Origin: a virus
Strand: one strand, 5' to 3'
DNA: 26,714 nt
IMG/VR virus record: IMGVR_UViG_3300032086_001528
Coordinates: 1 to 26,714 of that record
Position 1 is the stretch's first letter. Every line of letters starts with the position of its first letter. The notes under the pieces were generated by a model. It had not been told where the DNA came from, did no database searches, and worked only from the letters and a program-made list of their open reading frames with translations. Shown here in pieces: positions 1 to 9,381 of this stretch. The position numbers were made by a program, and so were the translations under genes.

Positions 1-56
1 TCAGTACCGCTGTTGTCATATACAAGGGTATCTGATTTAATTTTTCCGTAAGCCAT
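1..56 (-). CDS. Tail fibre-like protein, N-terminal 18 codons only (partial)
   Basis: The gene starts two bases after the tail fibre stop codon and runs off the left edge of the window. The visible residues read MAYGKIKSDTLVYDNSGT. This opening resembles the N-terminus of short cyanophage tail-fibre or virion structural proteins as I remember them, but 18 residues are too few for a firm family call. Its position right after the T7 gp17-like fibre suggests a second fibre or fibre-associated protein. There is no Shine-Dalgarno sequence in the short gap, so translation probably depends on re-initiation after the upstream gene. Confidence 0.6.
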   Translation of the reverse strand, partial: MAYGKIKSDTLVYDNSGT

Positions 57-58
57 GA

Positions 59-2911
59 TTAAGTAAGAACGACGAGTTTAGAGTTTGCACCAACAGTTAA
101 CGTGACGCCTGAAGCAAGTGCCATTGGACCGACACAAGCGGCATTTACATTTGTACTGATAGTTTTATCAGCAGCAAGAGTTTGAGCAGTCTCGATAAAG
201 GCTGCATCAATGTTGCCGACAGTATTATCGACATATGTTTTGTTAGCCGCATCACCACCAGCAGTAGGTGCAGCGAGATTAACTATCTTGTTATTAAGAG
301 CATCTAGCTGACCACCAAGTTGTGGTGTGGTGTCGTCGCTAAGGTCTTGCATCCCAGCGCCTTGCAGCGTTGTAATGCCGACAAAACTAAGGTTACCGTT
401 ACCGTCAGTCTTCAGGACTTGATCAACAGCACCGTCAGAAGACGGATAAATCAAGCCATTAAGTTTGACAGTACCAGTAATGTCTTTGTTGTTGACATCA
501 AGATCAGCACCGAGTTGAGGGCTAAGATCATTGACAAGCTCAGGACGATAAGCATCAAGACTGATGTTTACCTGACCAGTACGTTGGTCAACTACAAACG
601 TATCACCAACTTTGAACTTACCGTTGTGGTCAGTACTTGATTGGAATACCTTACCGCTGTTTAGGTTCTTAACTTGATTGGCTTCAACAGGTACACCACC
701 GTTAGCAGGGTCTGCACGGTAGTCAGTACCAGAGCCTACATACTCAAAGGTGTGACCACCAGTAGAGATATAGGAACGATAGAAGAAGCTAACAGGATCA
801 CCGCTAGTAATAGCTGCAGCTAAACCAAGGTTTGTTGCAAGTGCTGTTGGATCGGGGTTCTCGATGTAGACATCCCACCCAGGACCATTTGCCGTAGCAG
901 ATTTGACTGGATAGGTATTAGAGCCAATCGTCACAAGCATGTTGTCTTGTGGACGAGTAGCAGAACCATGCCAGGCAGATCCAGCAATCTGTGCACCAAT
1001 AGTGAAGAACAGGTCTCCAGTAGATGCATCCGCAGCTGCAGAAGCAGTGAAGATTGCAGTAGAAGATTTACCGTCAGCAATCAAACCATATCGACCGTAG
1101 TCAGTCGTACAGTTGCTGAGGTTTAGCTGACCGCCATTAAGTGCCTTTGCGTGGTAGTGACAGAACGTGCCAAAGAACGACACAAGCTGTGCATAACCGT
1201 TGTTGCAGCAAAGGATGCCTGGACCGTCAAGCGTAACTTGAGTGAACGAATCCACCACCATCGAACGGAGTGGTGAGTTAGTAGCAACGGCAGAGCCGTC
1301 AACCAAAAGACCACCACCAGTAGGACCGGAAGTAAGGTCACCACCAAAGCCGCCTTGCTGAACGTTGTTAGGGTCAAAGAAACCACCAAGGCTGTTGTCA
1401 GCGTTGTATTCAGCTTGTGTGTGGTTGTAGATACCAGAGTCAGCAAAGTTCGTACAGTTCTGGATGTACGGAGACTTATAGATAACTGAGTTAGGATAGA
1501 ACGCACATACGAAAGCCTGGTTAGTAGGAAGTCCGTAAGTGCTATCAGAGTCAATAGCGTGACCACCACGTGTACCGCTAGCTTTAAGACCACCGAATGA
1601 GAAGTTAGCAATCTGTGTACCGCTGTTAACGCGGAACATGATGTTTTCTTCTGTTGCAGGAGTCGGGTGAATAAAGCAACTACGAAGAGATTGACCAACA
1701 ATTGACAGGTTGTTGACAGTGATGTCGATAGGAAGAGTTTCCCGATAGACACCAGGAGCCACAAGGACGATGTCACCATGGCTTGCTGAAGCAACAGCAG
1801 CCTTAATGGTCTTCATCGAGTCGATGATTCGGTGACCATCGTTATTGTCATCTCCGTTCGCCTGGTCAACCCAGATCACAGTTGGCTGGGTAACAAAGGT
1901 GCCACCAGACGAAATGCCTAGCCAGTTAGTACCACTCCAAACAGACAGGGTCTGATCGTTAACGTGGTCATACCACAGCTTACCGACAGGCCAATCTGTA
2001 CCAGCAGGTGTTCCAGTTTGATAGACAGTATCAAACCGTTTGTTGTTAGCAGCAGTAGTCGCGATCTCGTCGTCATTACCTGCATCATTAGGACCTGCGT
2101 TTTGTTCAGCAAGAGTTCTGAAGTCAACAGCAAGTACAGACTGAATGTCCAAAGTGCCATTAGTGATCTTGGCACCATCAATAGATCCGTCAGCAATCTG
2201 TCGGTTGGTAACTGAGTTAGGAGCAAGCTTAGGCTCTGTTACGTTGTCGTCAGCAATCTTGACTGTTGTGACAGCATTGTCAGCTAGTTTTGCTGTCGTG
2301 ACGTTGAGGTCAATAATCTCAGCAGTGCCGACGGAGTCGTCCTGCATCTTGCTTTGACTAACAGAGTTATCCGCAAGTTTGACGTTAGTAACAGCAGCAT
2401 CGACAAGCTCAGGTGTATCTACCGAGTTGTCTTGCATCTGTTCAATAGCAACAGAGTTGTCAGCCAACTTTGCGTTAGTGACAGCATCAGCAGCAATCTT
2501 GACGGTAGTTACACTGCCATCAGCAAGTTTAGCTGTAGTGACATTTAGATCACGTATAGCATCAGTAGTAACAGCAGCAGTAGCGATGTTAGAAGCATCA
2601 ATCTTTTCCTCAAGTTTATAACGAAGCTGCCTATTGTTTTCGTTGAGGTCGTTAGCCTTGATAGAAGCACCCGGAGCAAACGCAGCTTCAGGAGTGGTGA
2701 TGTCAGTATCACGGAAGATACGGACGATGTCACCAGTGTTAACGGTGGAGGTAATACTTACAGTACCGCCGCCAGAGGTCGAGTAACCGGAAATGGAGTA
2801 GTTACTGGTAGATAGTTCTGCTCCATTAACACTTACCTTGACCTCAGCTTGAGACAACGAAGGAAAAGTAATAGTGTAAGTGGCTGGAGCTGTGTATTGA
2901 GATTCAGCCAT
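59..2911 (-). CDS. Tail fibre protein (T7 gp17-like N-terminus, decapeptide repeats, beta-helix)
   Basis: This 950-aa fibre should bind the host surface. Residues 1-105 match the T7 gp17 N-terminal domain that attaches the fibre to the tail (TYTITFPSLSQAEVKVSVNG, then NDLNENNRQLRYKLEEKI). Residues 114-253 are fourteen consecutive 10-residue repeats of the type VTTAKLADGS, likely an extended trimeric shaft. A short module at about 300-335 (KLWYDHVNDQ, SVWSGTNW) leads into a pectin-lyase-like right-handed beta-helix from about 345 (WVDQANGDDNNDG, then GDIVLVAPGVYRE). That fold is common in receptor-binding or polysaccharide-degrading fibres; I see no diagnostic catalytic residues. The C-terminus ends in a compact glycine- and alanine-rich domain. 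The start overlaps the gp16 stop by one base (TAATG). Confidence 0.93.
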   Translation of the reverse strand: MAESQYTAPATYTITFPSLSQAEVKVSVNGAELSTSNYSISGYSTSGGGTVSITSTVNTGDIVRIFRDTDITTPEAAFAPGASIKANDLNENNRQLRYKLEEKIDASNIATAAVTTDAIRDLNVTTAKLADGSVTTVKIAADAVTNAKLADNSVAIEQMQDNSVDTPELVDAAVTNVKLADNSVSQSKMQDDSVGTAEIIDLNVTTAKLADNAVTTVKIADDNVTEPKLAPNSVTNRQIADGSIDGAKITNGTLDIQSVLAVDFRTLAEQNAGPNDAGNDDEIATTAANNKRFDTVYQTGTPAGTDWPVGKLWYDHVNDQTLSVWSGTNWLGISSGGTFVTQPTVIWVDQANGDDNNDGHRIIDSMKTIKAAVASASHGDIVLVAPGVYRETLPIDITVNNLSIVGQSLRSCFIHPTPATEENIMFRVNSGTQIANFSFGGLKASGTRGGHAIDSDSTYGLPTNQAFVCAFYPNSVIYKSPYIQNCTNFADSGIYNHTQAEYNADNSLGGFFDPNNVQQGGFGGDLTSGPTGGGLLVDGSAVATNSPLRSMVVDSFTQVTLDGPGILCCNNGYAQLVSFFGTFCHYHAKALNGGQLNLSNCTTDYGRYGLIADGKSSTAIFTASAAADASTGDLFFTIGAQIAGSAWHGSATRPQDNMLVTIGSNTYPVKSATANGPGWDVYIENPDPTALATNLGLAAAITSGDPVSFFYRSYISTGGHTFEYVGSGTDYRADPANGGVPVEANQVKNLNSGKVFQSSTDHNGKFKVGDTFVVDQRTGQVNISLDAYRPELVNDLSPQLGADLDVNNKDITGTVKLNGLIYPSSDGAVDQVLKTDGNGNLSFVGITTLQGAGMQDLSDDTTPQLGGQLDALNNKIVNLAAPTAGGDAANKTYVDNTVGNIDAAFIETAQTLAADKTISTNVNAACVGPMALASGVTLTVGANSKLVVLT
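2153..2572 (-). repeat. Fourteen 10-residue (30-nt) repeats in the tail fibre shaft
   Basis: Fibre residues 114-253 divide exactly into fourteen 10-residue units with no slippage of register. Typical units are VTTAKLADGS, VTNAKLADNS, VTTVKIADDN and VSQSKMQDDS. The consensus is V-T-x-x-K-(L/I/M)-A-D-(N/D/G)-(S/A/N), with hydrophobic residues at positions 1 and 6 of each unit. The matching DNA units have diverged, so this is an old protein repeat rather than a fresh tandem duplication. Confidence 0.9.
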
Positions 2912-5900
2912 TAGTTGTTCTGTAGTTGTCTAATACGTTCAATTTGCCCTAAACGAGTTGCCTCTTCAATTTGGTTGTTAGTAAACTCAAGTTCAGCAAT
3001 TTCAGGAGCAAGTTCTACACGAGACATAGCGTACTTTTGTTCAGCACGAAGTCGTTGTGTAAGGAGGCGGTGGACGTTTTTGTAGTCAGCAAGCTTTGGA
3101 TAAACGCCAGTGCTAGCTGCTTCTTTCCATTGTTCACGAAAAGCTTTGCCTTCAGGTGTGTTCATAACTTCACGAATAGCCTGCTTGAAGCCACCGTTCT
3201 TACCCATTTCATTAGTAATCTGTGAACGCATTTCAGGGGTAAGTTCTACACCTTTGCCGTTAGTACTTAGGGTAGGACGAGCATCAAATTCAATGTCGAT
3301 CAAGAACTGCTTTTCATCGCTGAGGCTATCGCTCTGCTTCATGAAAGGCGAATAGGTGTTCCAAGCTCTCTGGAAGAAGTTAGAAGGCTCACCTACCTTG
3401 CCACCGTCAATCCAATCGTAGACATCAGGCAGTTGGTCTTTAAAGACTGGGTTACGGTTAGCCAAGAGTTGCAAGAAATCCTGCTGCATCTCTTTGAGCT
3501 GTGGCGTCATAAGACGTGCAAACTCATTACGGAAACCACTACCAGGAACAAGACCACTAAGGAAACTTGCACCCCAGCGTGATAATGCAGCAGGGTTACC
3601 AGCCAACACATCATTCATAGGCTCAAGACCAGCCATAAATGACTTGTTAGTTAGGTTGGCAGCAAGAACATGAGCAGATTTATTTAGCATTAGCTCTAGG
3701 GACGGCTCATCCAGAGTGTCGAAGTGATCCATAACGTCGGCTGTAAAAGCCAGCCAATCGCTAATAGCACCAAGGTTTTCATAGCTATACCATTTGCCGT
3801 CAAGACCTTTATAAGTACGTGGTTGCCATCCAGCTTCACGGCGCACCTTTTGCTTTTCTTTATCGAACAAGCCGTTGCCACGTAAGCGGTCTCCGGTAAA
3901 CAGAGCACCGGCACCAAGAACAGACAACGTACCGATAGCACGACGTCCTTTGAGTTCAGCAGCAATAGTGTTGTAAGCAGCTTCAGCAGTCTCTGGGCTG
4001 TAAGGAACACCACGAGCCTCTAGTAGAGACCGGACATTTTCTTTGCTTTGACGTGCATAAGGTGTACTAAAGGTGTCTACATCACGCACAAACAATCCCA
4101 AAGGAGTATGGCTGCGGGTAAACGAAATCATGCTCATAGATGTCTTAGGGAACATCATGAACGGTTTGACAATGGGATACCGAGAAATCAATGCATTAAG
4201 ACTGCGAAGACCTGGAGCATCCAAGTTCATTGCAATCTCACGGCTAGCATAATCAACAGCTTCATCTGTGATCATTCCAGATTCGTCAAACATCTGACCA
4301 TACGTATTACGAGCCATAGCTCGAACACGCTTAGCGCTTACCTTGTCACCAGCATTCATCAGAGTGTCGTAGGCACGACCTCTTGCCTCAATGTTGGCAA
4401 TAAAAGAACGAGTAAAGCCGTCAAACGCTGTCATAGCGTTAGCACTGAAGCGAAGCAGAGGATGCTCTGCCAAGTCATTCATAGCTTCAACCTGCACCAT
4501 CATTGCTTTTGGTGCTGATTCACCGCGCTGTTCTGCAGCTTCTGCAAAAGAGTTCAGCAAGGCAATCTTGTCATCGTTCTTACGTACAATGTCATCACGC
4601 ATGATGTAACCAACAGAAGCAGGGTCAGCAGATGCACGTTTAAAGACTTGACTCATGTGGTTAAAGGATCGACCTAAGGTCTCACCAATACCAACGGTGT
4701 ACATATAGTGTGCTTTGCGGAGAGTCGCTCCGTCACCAGACAGCATTGCGCCAGCATACGTAGCAATAGGACGCTCAATCATTAGAGCGATGTTGCTGAA
4801 CGTAGCTTTCAAAGGCGTACCGAGTGAAGAAAGAACAGAGTTATAGATGTTTGACCACACACCTTGAAGCCATACAGACTCCAAATCAGGACTACTGTCA
4901 AAGAACATCTTGCTGACAGTACCGGTGGTATTCCGTACGTACTGATTTAGCTTCGACATAGAGCTGACACTGCCATCAGTGATGTCATAAGCAAGCATCA
5001 ACGGTCCCAGCATTTCAGGACGTTGTTCTTTTACTGCACGAAGAGTATCGATAGTGTCTGAGGCTTCCTCAGAAATCTCTTTTAGTTTGTCAATGGTGTC
5101 CTTCTTAGTGTTCTGGACTGCTTCTTTGGCTTTCTTCGGATCAAACTTTCGCCCCCAAAGATTCAGCATGTTCAAAGAACGACCACGTACATAGGAGGTT
5201 TGTCCTTTGACTTGCATCAGGAACTCAATACGATCAAGTACCTGTTCTTGTGCACGGCTTACAGCAGACACGCTGTCGGCTAGACGAGACGCCTGAGCCA
5301 TGTCAGAGATCTGACCAGCAGTAGAAGTAGCTACGTATCCTGCCGCACGGAAGTGATCCATGTTGGCAAACTCTTTGGTGTAGTCACCAATAGCCTTCAT
5401 TACACCTGCATAGGCTTCGGAGTTCAGCTCACTAAGTCCAGTGTCAATGTCTTTGCCAGACAGGTTGCGAAGCATCCGCTTCATTTCGGAGACATCCATC
5501 TCCAACAAGTCAGCAGCAATCTTGTCGCCAGAAGCCATCACCTCTTTGTGAGAGATATAACGACCACCATCAGTGCGATAGCCGTACTCACCAGCTTCAA
5601 TCAGTGTCTCTTTAAGACCTTTGATAACAGCAAGACCTGCATCACCAGCTTTATTAGAGAACTTGATCGCACCTTCAGTCATAACACTGCCAAGCCGTCC
5701 GTAGACGGTGTCAATGTTCTTGTCGATGCGTACTGCGTCTACAGAAGCTCCAAGCACCCCTTTGGGGTCAGCACTCCTAGAGCCACTTTCAACGGCATCG
5801 TAGGCTTCATGAAGGCCAAATACAGGCTCATTAAGCTGACCATCAGAGATGGAATAGTTGTACCCACCTGTTTGATCTAGCGCTTCAGTCCGACGCTTAG

Positions 5901-6882
5901 CAGAATTAAGAACCGTGTTCTCTACAGGATCATCAGAAAGAAAGTCTTCTGGATCCTCTTGCCAGACCTTGGCATTCTTTGCCTTTTCATTTTCAGGGAT
6001 CCACTTGGTAACTTCTTTGATACCTTTCCTGATTTTGAAAAGCTTTGCTGCACCTTGCAGGAAGTCACTAAACAATCCAGCAAAGATACCTTCGTTGATG
6101 TTTTTGTTGCGTTTAACGTCAGGACTATCGGAGTCGAGAGTAGCCCAATCGTCAGAGATCCAGCTATAGGTTCTAGGCCAACTCTTTTTAAGAGTGCCGC
6201 CTAGGTTGTCGTCAGTACTGGCTTCAGACACGTAGTCAACACCAGCACCAATACCGGCGGTCAAACCAGTAGAAGCAAACCATTGGAAGGCTTTGTCGCT
6301 ACCGAGTCTCCAGCCAACACCTTTACTGGCGATGTTTGCAGCATTAACAGCTCTAGCACCTTGCAATGCTTTACCAGCAAGAAAGATATTAGGAGCAACC
6401 ACGGAGGAGATCTCACGTGTAGCTTGTGCTACTTTGCTTTCAAACTTAGGAAGCTTCGGGATATTTACGGCACCTTTCTTATAGTGAAAGTTTCCAGAGT
6501 CATCAATAGTAACTCCAGGATCACGAAGAACAATGTTACCGATGGTGTTAATAGAATCAACAGCGAAGTCAACCACACCTGCAGGAATGGCTAACTTCTC
6601 CTCTTGACTATTTTTAATGCTTTTGGTTGCTTCAGAAAGAAACTGATCGGACAACAGTCCTGAGTTTCCTGCCTCTTCAACGGGTTGAGCGGGTTCCGTA
6701 GAACCGCTATCTTGTGGAGATTCAGAAGTTTGTACAGCGTTAGCAGCCTCAACTTCATCTGCACCCTCTAGTACTTTTGTTTGTTCAGCAGTAGCTAGAT
6801 CTTGTGCATTTAAAGTTTCGATTGCTCCCTCTACTAACTCCGGCGTACCGTTAAGAATCTCATCCAGAAATTCATTTGCCAT
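2911..6882 (-). CDS. Internal core protein (T7 gp16-like ejection protein)
   Basis: This 1323-aa protein sits where T7 places gp16, the largest protein of the internal core that is ejected into the host envelope to form the DNA conduit. The assignment rests on size, order and overall character: an acidic low-complexity N-terminus (about residues 1-85, rich in E, A, Q, P), then long helical stretches and some hydrophobic segments. T7 gp16 carries a lytic transglycosylase domain at its N-terminus. I do not see one here; that domain is instead at the C-terminus of the preceding gene. The start lies 6 bases after the upstream stop, in the sequence AACAACTAATGGC, which is also used at the tail fibre start. 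No Shine-Dalgarno sequence is evident. Confidence 0.88.
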   Translation of the reverse strand: MANEFLDEILNGTPELVEGAIETLNAQDLATAEQTKVLEGADEVEAANAVQTSESPQDSGSTEPAQPVEEAGNSGLLSDQFLSEATKSIKNSQEEKLAIPAGVVDFAVDSINTIGNIVLRDPGVTIDDSGNFHYKKGAVNIPKLPKFESKVAQATREISSVVAPNIFLAGKALQGARAVNAANIASKGVGWRLGSDKAFQWFASTGLTAGIGAGVDYVSEASTDDNLGGTLKKSWPRTYSWISDDWATLDSDSPDVKRNKNINEGIFAGLFSDFLQGAAKLFKIRKGIKEVTKWIPENEKAKNAKVWQEDPEDFLSDDPVENTVLNSAKRRTEALDQTGGYNYSISDGQLNEPVFGLHEAYDAVESGSRSADPKGVLGASVDAVRIDKNIDTVYGRLGSVMTEGAIKFSNKAGDAGLAVIKGLKETLIEAGEYGYRTDGGRYISHKEVMASGDKIAADLLEMDVSEMKRMLRNLSGKDIDTGLSELNSEAYAGVMKAIGDYTKEFANMDHFRAAGYVATSTAGQISDMAQASRLADSVSAVSRAQEQVLDRIEFLMQVKGQTSYVRGRSLNMLNLWGRKFDPKKAKEAVQNTKKDTIDKLKEISEEASDTIDTLRAVKEQRPEMLGPLMLAYDITDGSVSSMSKLNQYVRNTTGTVSKMFFDSSPDLESVWLQGVWSNIYNSVLSSLGTPLKATFSNIALMIERPIATYAGAMLSGDGATLRKAHYMYTVGIGETLGRSFNHMSQVFKRASADPASVGYIMRDDIVRKNDDKIALLNSFAEAAEQRGESAPKAMMVQVEAMNDLAEHPLLRFSANAMTAFDGFTRSFIANIEARGRAYDTLMNAGDKVSAKRVRAMARNTYGQMFDESGMITDEAVDYASREIAMNLDAPGLRSLNALISRYPIVKPFMMFPKTSMSMISFTRSHTPLGLFVRDVDTFSTPYARQSKENVRSLLEARGVPYSPETAEAAYNTIAAELKGRRAIGTLSVLGAGALFTGDRLRGNGLFDKEKQKVRREAGWQPRTYKGLDGKWYSYENLGAISDWLAFTADVMDHFDTLDEPSLELMLNKSAHVLAANLTNKSFMAGLEPMNDVLAGNPAALSRWGASFLSGLVPGSGFRNEFARLMTPQLKEMQQDFLQLLANRNPVFKDQLPDVYDWIDGGKVGEPSNFFQRAWNTYSPFMKQSDSLSDEKQFLIDIEFDARPTLSTNGKGVELTPEMRSQITNEMGKNGGFKQAIREVMNTPEGKAFREQWKEAASTGVYPKLADYKNVHRLLTQRLRAEQKYAMSRVELAPEIAELEFTNNQIEEATRLGQIERIRQLQNN

Positions 6883-6888
6883 TAGTTG

Positions 6889-9381
6889 TTATTGAAAGAC
6901 AGGACGCATCATTGACGGGTCACGGAAGGCAGTTTTATATCCATACTTGGCAGCTCTTTTAATGATGCCAGGATAGTATTTTGCGTTTTCTTCGGTAGCA
7001 CCTACGCCGTAGCGTTGAACTGTTCCAGGTCCAGCGTTGTAAGCATATATAGCTGTACGAAGGTCAAACCCATAGTTGTCCATAAGGTGGCGAAGATATT
7101 TTGCAGCACCCGGAATCGCAGACTCAGGGTTAACGGGATCAACTCCCATCTGCTCTGCAGTACCTGGCAGGAACTGAGCAATACCGATCGCACCAGAACG
7201 ACTAAGTCGCTTACCTTTAATTACTTCAGGCAGATAGCCGCTTTCTTGTTCTAGCAATCCGGCCAAAATAGCAGGAGGAATGTCGTATTGCTCAGCAGCT
7301 TTAGCAACAAGATCACCATAACCCATAGGCACCATCTCAGGACGGTAGTCACCAGGAAGCTGGGACAACACCTGAAGTGATGTCTCAGGAGTCATCTGAT
7401 GTTGTCTACTAAGGTAAGTAGCCTTAGCTTGGGAAGGAAGATCATCTCTAATAGCCTCAGCAGCAGGAGACAAAGAAATCAAAGGTATAGGATTACCTTG
7501 CGCTTGGTTAGCTAAGTTGTAAGCTTCAATCATTTTATTAGTTGCTGTAATCGGATCTACTTGCAATATCCGGCTAATACGTTGGATCTGTGGGTGATGT
7601 TTAAATCCCCGTTGTCCGAAGTTAGCTGCGTCGTTACGAAGAACAGTGGAGTTAACTAGACCCACTTGATCCAAAGAACGGACACCAAAGGTACGAATAA
7701 CACTGTTAACTCTTTCTTGCTCTACACGTGCATTAGCTTGTAGGTTCTGTGCGGTAGCAGCATCAGCAAAGATGTTGAAACCGTTATTGGTAAAGTTTGC
7801 AGGGTCAGCAGACCAAGTATTAAACTCTTGAAGAGTGATGCTTAAAGCATCCTGCAGTGCATTGGGGTTGCCTGCTTCAAGCTGTTGACGAAGGTTATCG
7901 TGAAACTTGGACTGATAAATAGAAACGACAGGTCCAACACTTGGATCACGTGTACCGAGAGGCGTGACGCTAGCCTTCTTTTCAACAGCATCTTTAATAG
8001 CGTCTTCCTGCACCTTGTAATTATCACCAGCAACTCTGTCCGTAGCTGAAGCAATATCGCTGTACTGTCGTTGAATCTGCCAAGGAAATTGTCTAAGACG
8101 TTCAGATGTCAAGCTATTGCTTTCAATCAGACGTTGAGCTGCTTTGTCAGCTTCTTTGAGTTGGACAGCGTCAACAGACAAATGAAGCTTGTATTGATCT
8201 AGCTTTGAACTGCGCTTGCCATATGTTTGGATAAACTGGTTTTGACGTGCATCAATCTGATCATTTGTCAGCGTAGAAGGATCGGTGGTCTGCATCCACT
8301 CTTCTTCTTCTGCAATAAAGGCATTATTTCTTGCTGTTTGATTACGGCTAAAATCAGCGTTGATGTCAGCTTCTGCTGTCTCGATCAACGTATTCATGTC
8401 AACCTTTTTTAGGTCAGCATATTTTTTGCCATTCATGCCAGGCATTTCACTCTTGGCAAACATCTCTTGCACGTCAGTGACGCTGACAAGGTTTGCTTTG
8501 ATTGCCTTAGGCAGGACAGTTTCTACGAGATAGTTGTAGGCTGCAGCAGGACCACGTACATTGCCTTTAGAGTCAACAGTGGTAGCAAGCGAGTTGACTG
8601 CATTACCAATGTTGCCGTCAACAAGCAATGTGTTGATAGCACGGTCAGCAGTTTGTGCACTTGTCGTTTGTGTCCACTGGAAGTCAATCTTTTCTCGCTG
8701 TTCATCCCTGAACTTATTAAGAACAGGTAAGCCATATTTGGTAATAAAACCAGGATTAAAACCAGAAAACCTTTCGTAGTTGTCAGTTAAAAACTGACCA
8801 GGAAGTGCCATTTGGTCAGCACGTGACATGCTGGCACCACCTTTGTCTTCGTAGTACTGAGGGAACTCTGAGGTAACTACAGTTGCAATGTCCGCAATCT
8901 GAATCTTCTGGATTTCGTCTAAGTGATAGGCATTAAGTTTTTTGATTCCATTAATAACATGGAAAGGTTTTTCATCCTTAGCTGCTTTATCAGCAACAGC
9001 GTCTAACTGTTCTTGAGTCCTTCGCTGTTCAACTTCGTACTTTTCCTGAGCTTCTAGAAGTTCCTCTTGGTTAGTGATGCCAAGAGCAGCAAGAGCCTGA
9101 CCTTCAGATTGGTATTTCTTGATCTGCTCTGCCTGGTACATGCCTAGGGCGTTACCTAAGGTTTTTGACAGGTCACCAAGGGCTCTAGCAGTGTCACCAG
9201 CCTGTTTAGCATTAGCCAAACGAGCTGCATCGTTAGCATTGACCGACTGATTAAATCGATCAATACCTTGTTGTAGTCTTTGATTAGCTTGCTGTTGAGC
9301 AGGGAGGAAGTCAGCAGTTGGGTCTGCTCCAGCACTACGATTGCCAGCTAATCCTTGATAAGATGATGTCATTAGGCTCAA
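6889..9381 (-). CDS. Internal virion protein (T7 gp15-like) with C-terminal lytic transglycosylase domain
   Basis: This 830-aa protein is in the gp15 position of the T7 ejection core. Residues 1 to about 680 are helical and Gln/Ala-rich, with a likely coiled coil near residues 50-135. Residues 686-810 form a clear soluble lytic transglycosylase (SLT, goose-lysozyme-like) domain. It shows the catalytic-Glu motif EQESGYLPEV (E713), then SGAIGIAQFLPGTAEQMG, and the signature AIYAYNAGPGTVQRYG. Such domains cleave peptidoglycan between MurNAc and GlcNAc, here presumably opening the cell wall during DNA entry. In T7 this activity belongs to gp16, so the domain is on a different protein in this phage. 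The start overlaps the gp14-like stop as ATGA. Confidence 0.9.
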   Translation of the reverse strand: MSLMTSSYQGLAGNRSAGADPTADFLPAQQQANQRLQQGIDRFNQSVNANDAARLANAKQAGDTARALGDLSKTLGNALGMYQAEQIKKYQSEGQALAALGITNQEELLEAQEKYEVEQRRTQEQLDAVADKAAKDEKPFHVINGIKKLNAYHLDEIQKIQIADIATVVTSEFPQYYEDKGGASMSRADQMALPGQFLTDNYERFSGFNPGFITKYGLPVLNKFRDEQREKIDFQWTQTTSAQTADRAINTLLVDGNIGNAVNSLATTVDSKGNVRGPAAAYNYLVETVLPKAIKANLVSVTDVQEMFAKSEMPGMNGKKYADLKKVDMNTLIETAEADINADFSRNQTARNNAFIAEEEEWMQTTDPSTLTNDQIDARQNQFIQTYGKRSSKLDQYKLHLSVDAVQLKEADKAAQRLIESNSLTSERLRQFPWQIQRQYSDIASATDRVAGDNYKVQEDAIKDAVEKKASVTPLGTRDPSVGPVVSIYQSKFHDNLRQQLEAGNPNALQDALSITLQEFNTWSADPANFTNNGFNIFADAATAQNLQANARVEQERVNSVIRTFGVRSLDQVGLVNSTVLRNDAANFGQRGFKHHPQIQRISRILQVDPITATNKMIEAYNLANQAQGNPIPLISLSPAAEAIRDDLPSQAKATYLSRQHQMTPETSLQVLSQLPGDYRPEMVPMGYGDLVAKAAEQYDIPPAILAGLLEQESGYLPEVIKGKRLSRSGAIGIAQFLPGTAEQMGVDPVNPESAIPGAAKYLRHLMDNYGFDLRTAIYAYNAGPGTVQRYGVGATEENAKYYPGIIKRAAKYGYKTAFRDPSMMRPVFQ

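Noticed and set aside
1123-1794. A 223-aa minus-strand ORF in another frame of the tail fibre
   Set aside because: Its Leu/Thr/Val/Ser-only composition is the alternative-frame reading of beta-helix coding sequence.
4048-4518. A 156-aa plus-strand ORF opposite the gp16-like gene
   Set aside because: It lies wholly inside a well-supported minus-strand gene, shows Cys/His/Ser-rich shadow composition and has no neighbouring plus-strand genes.
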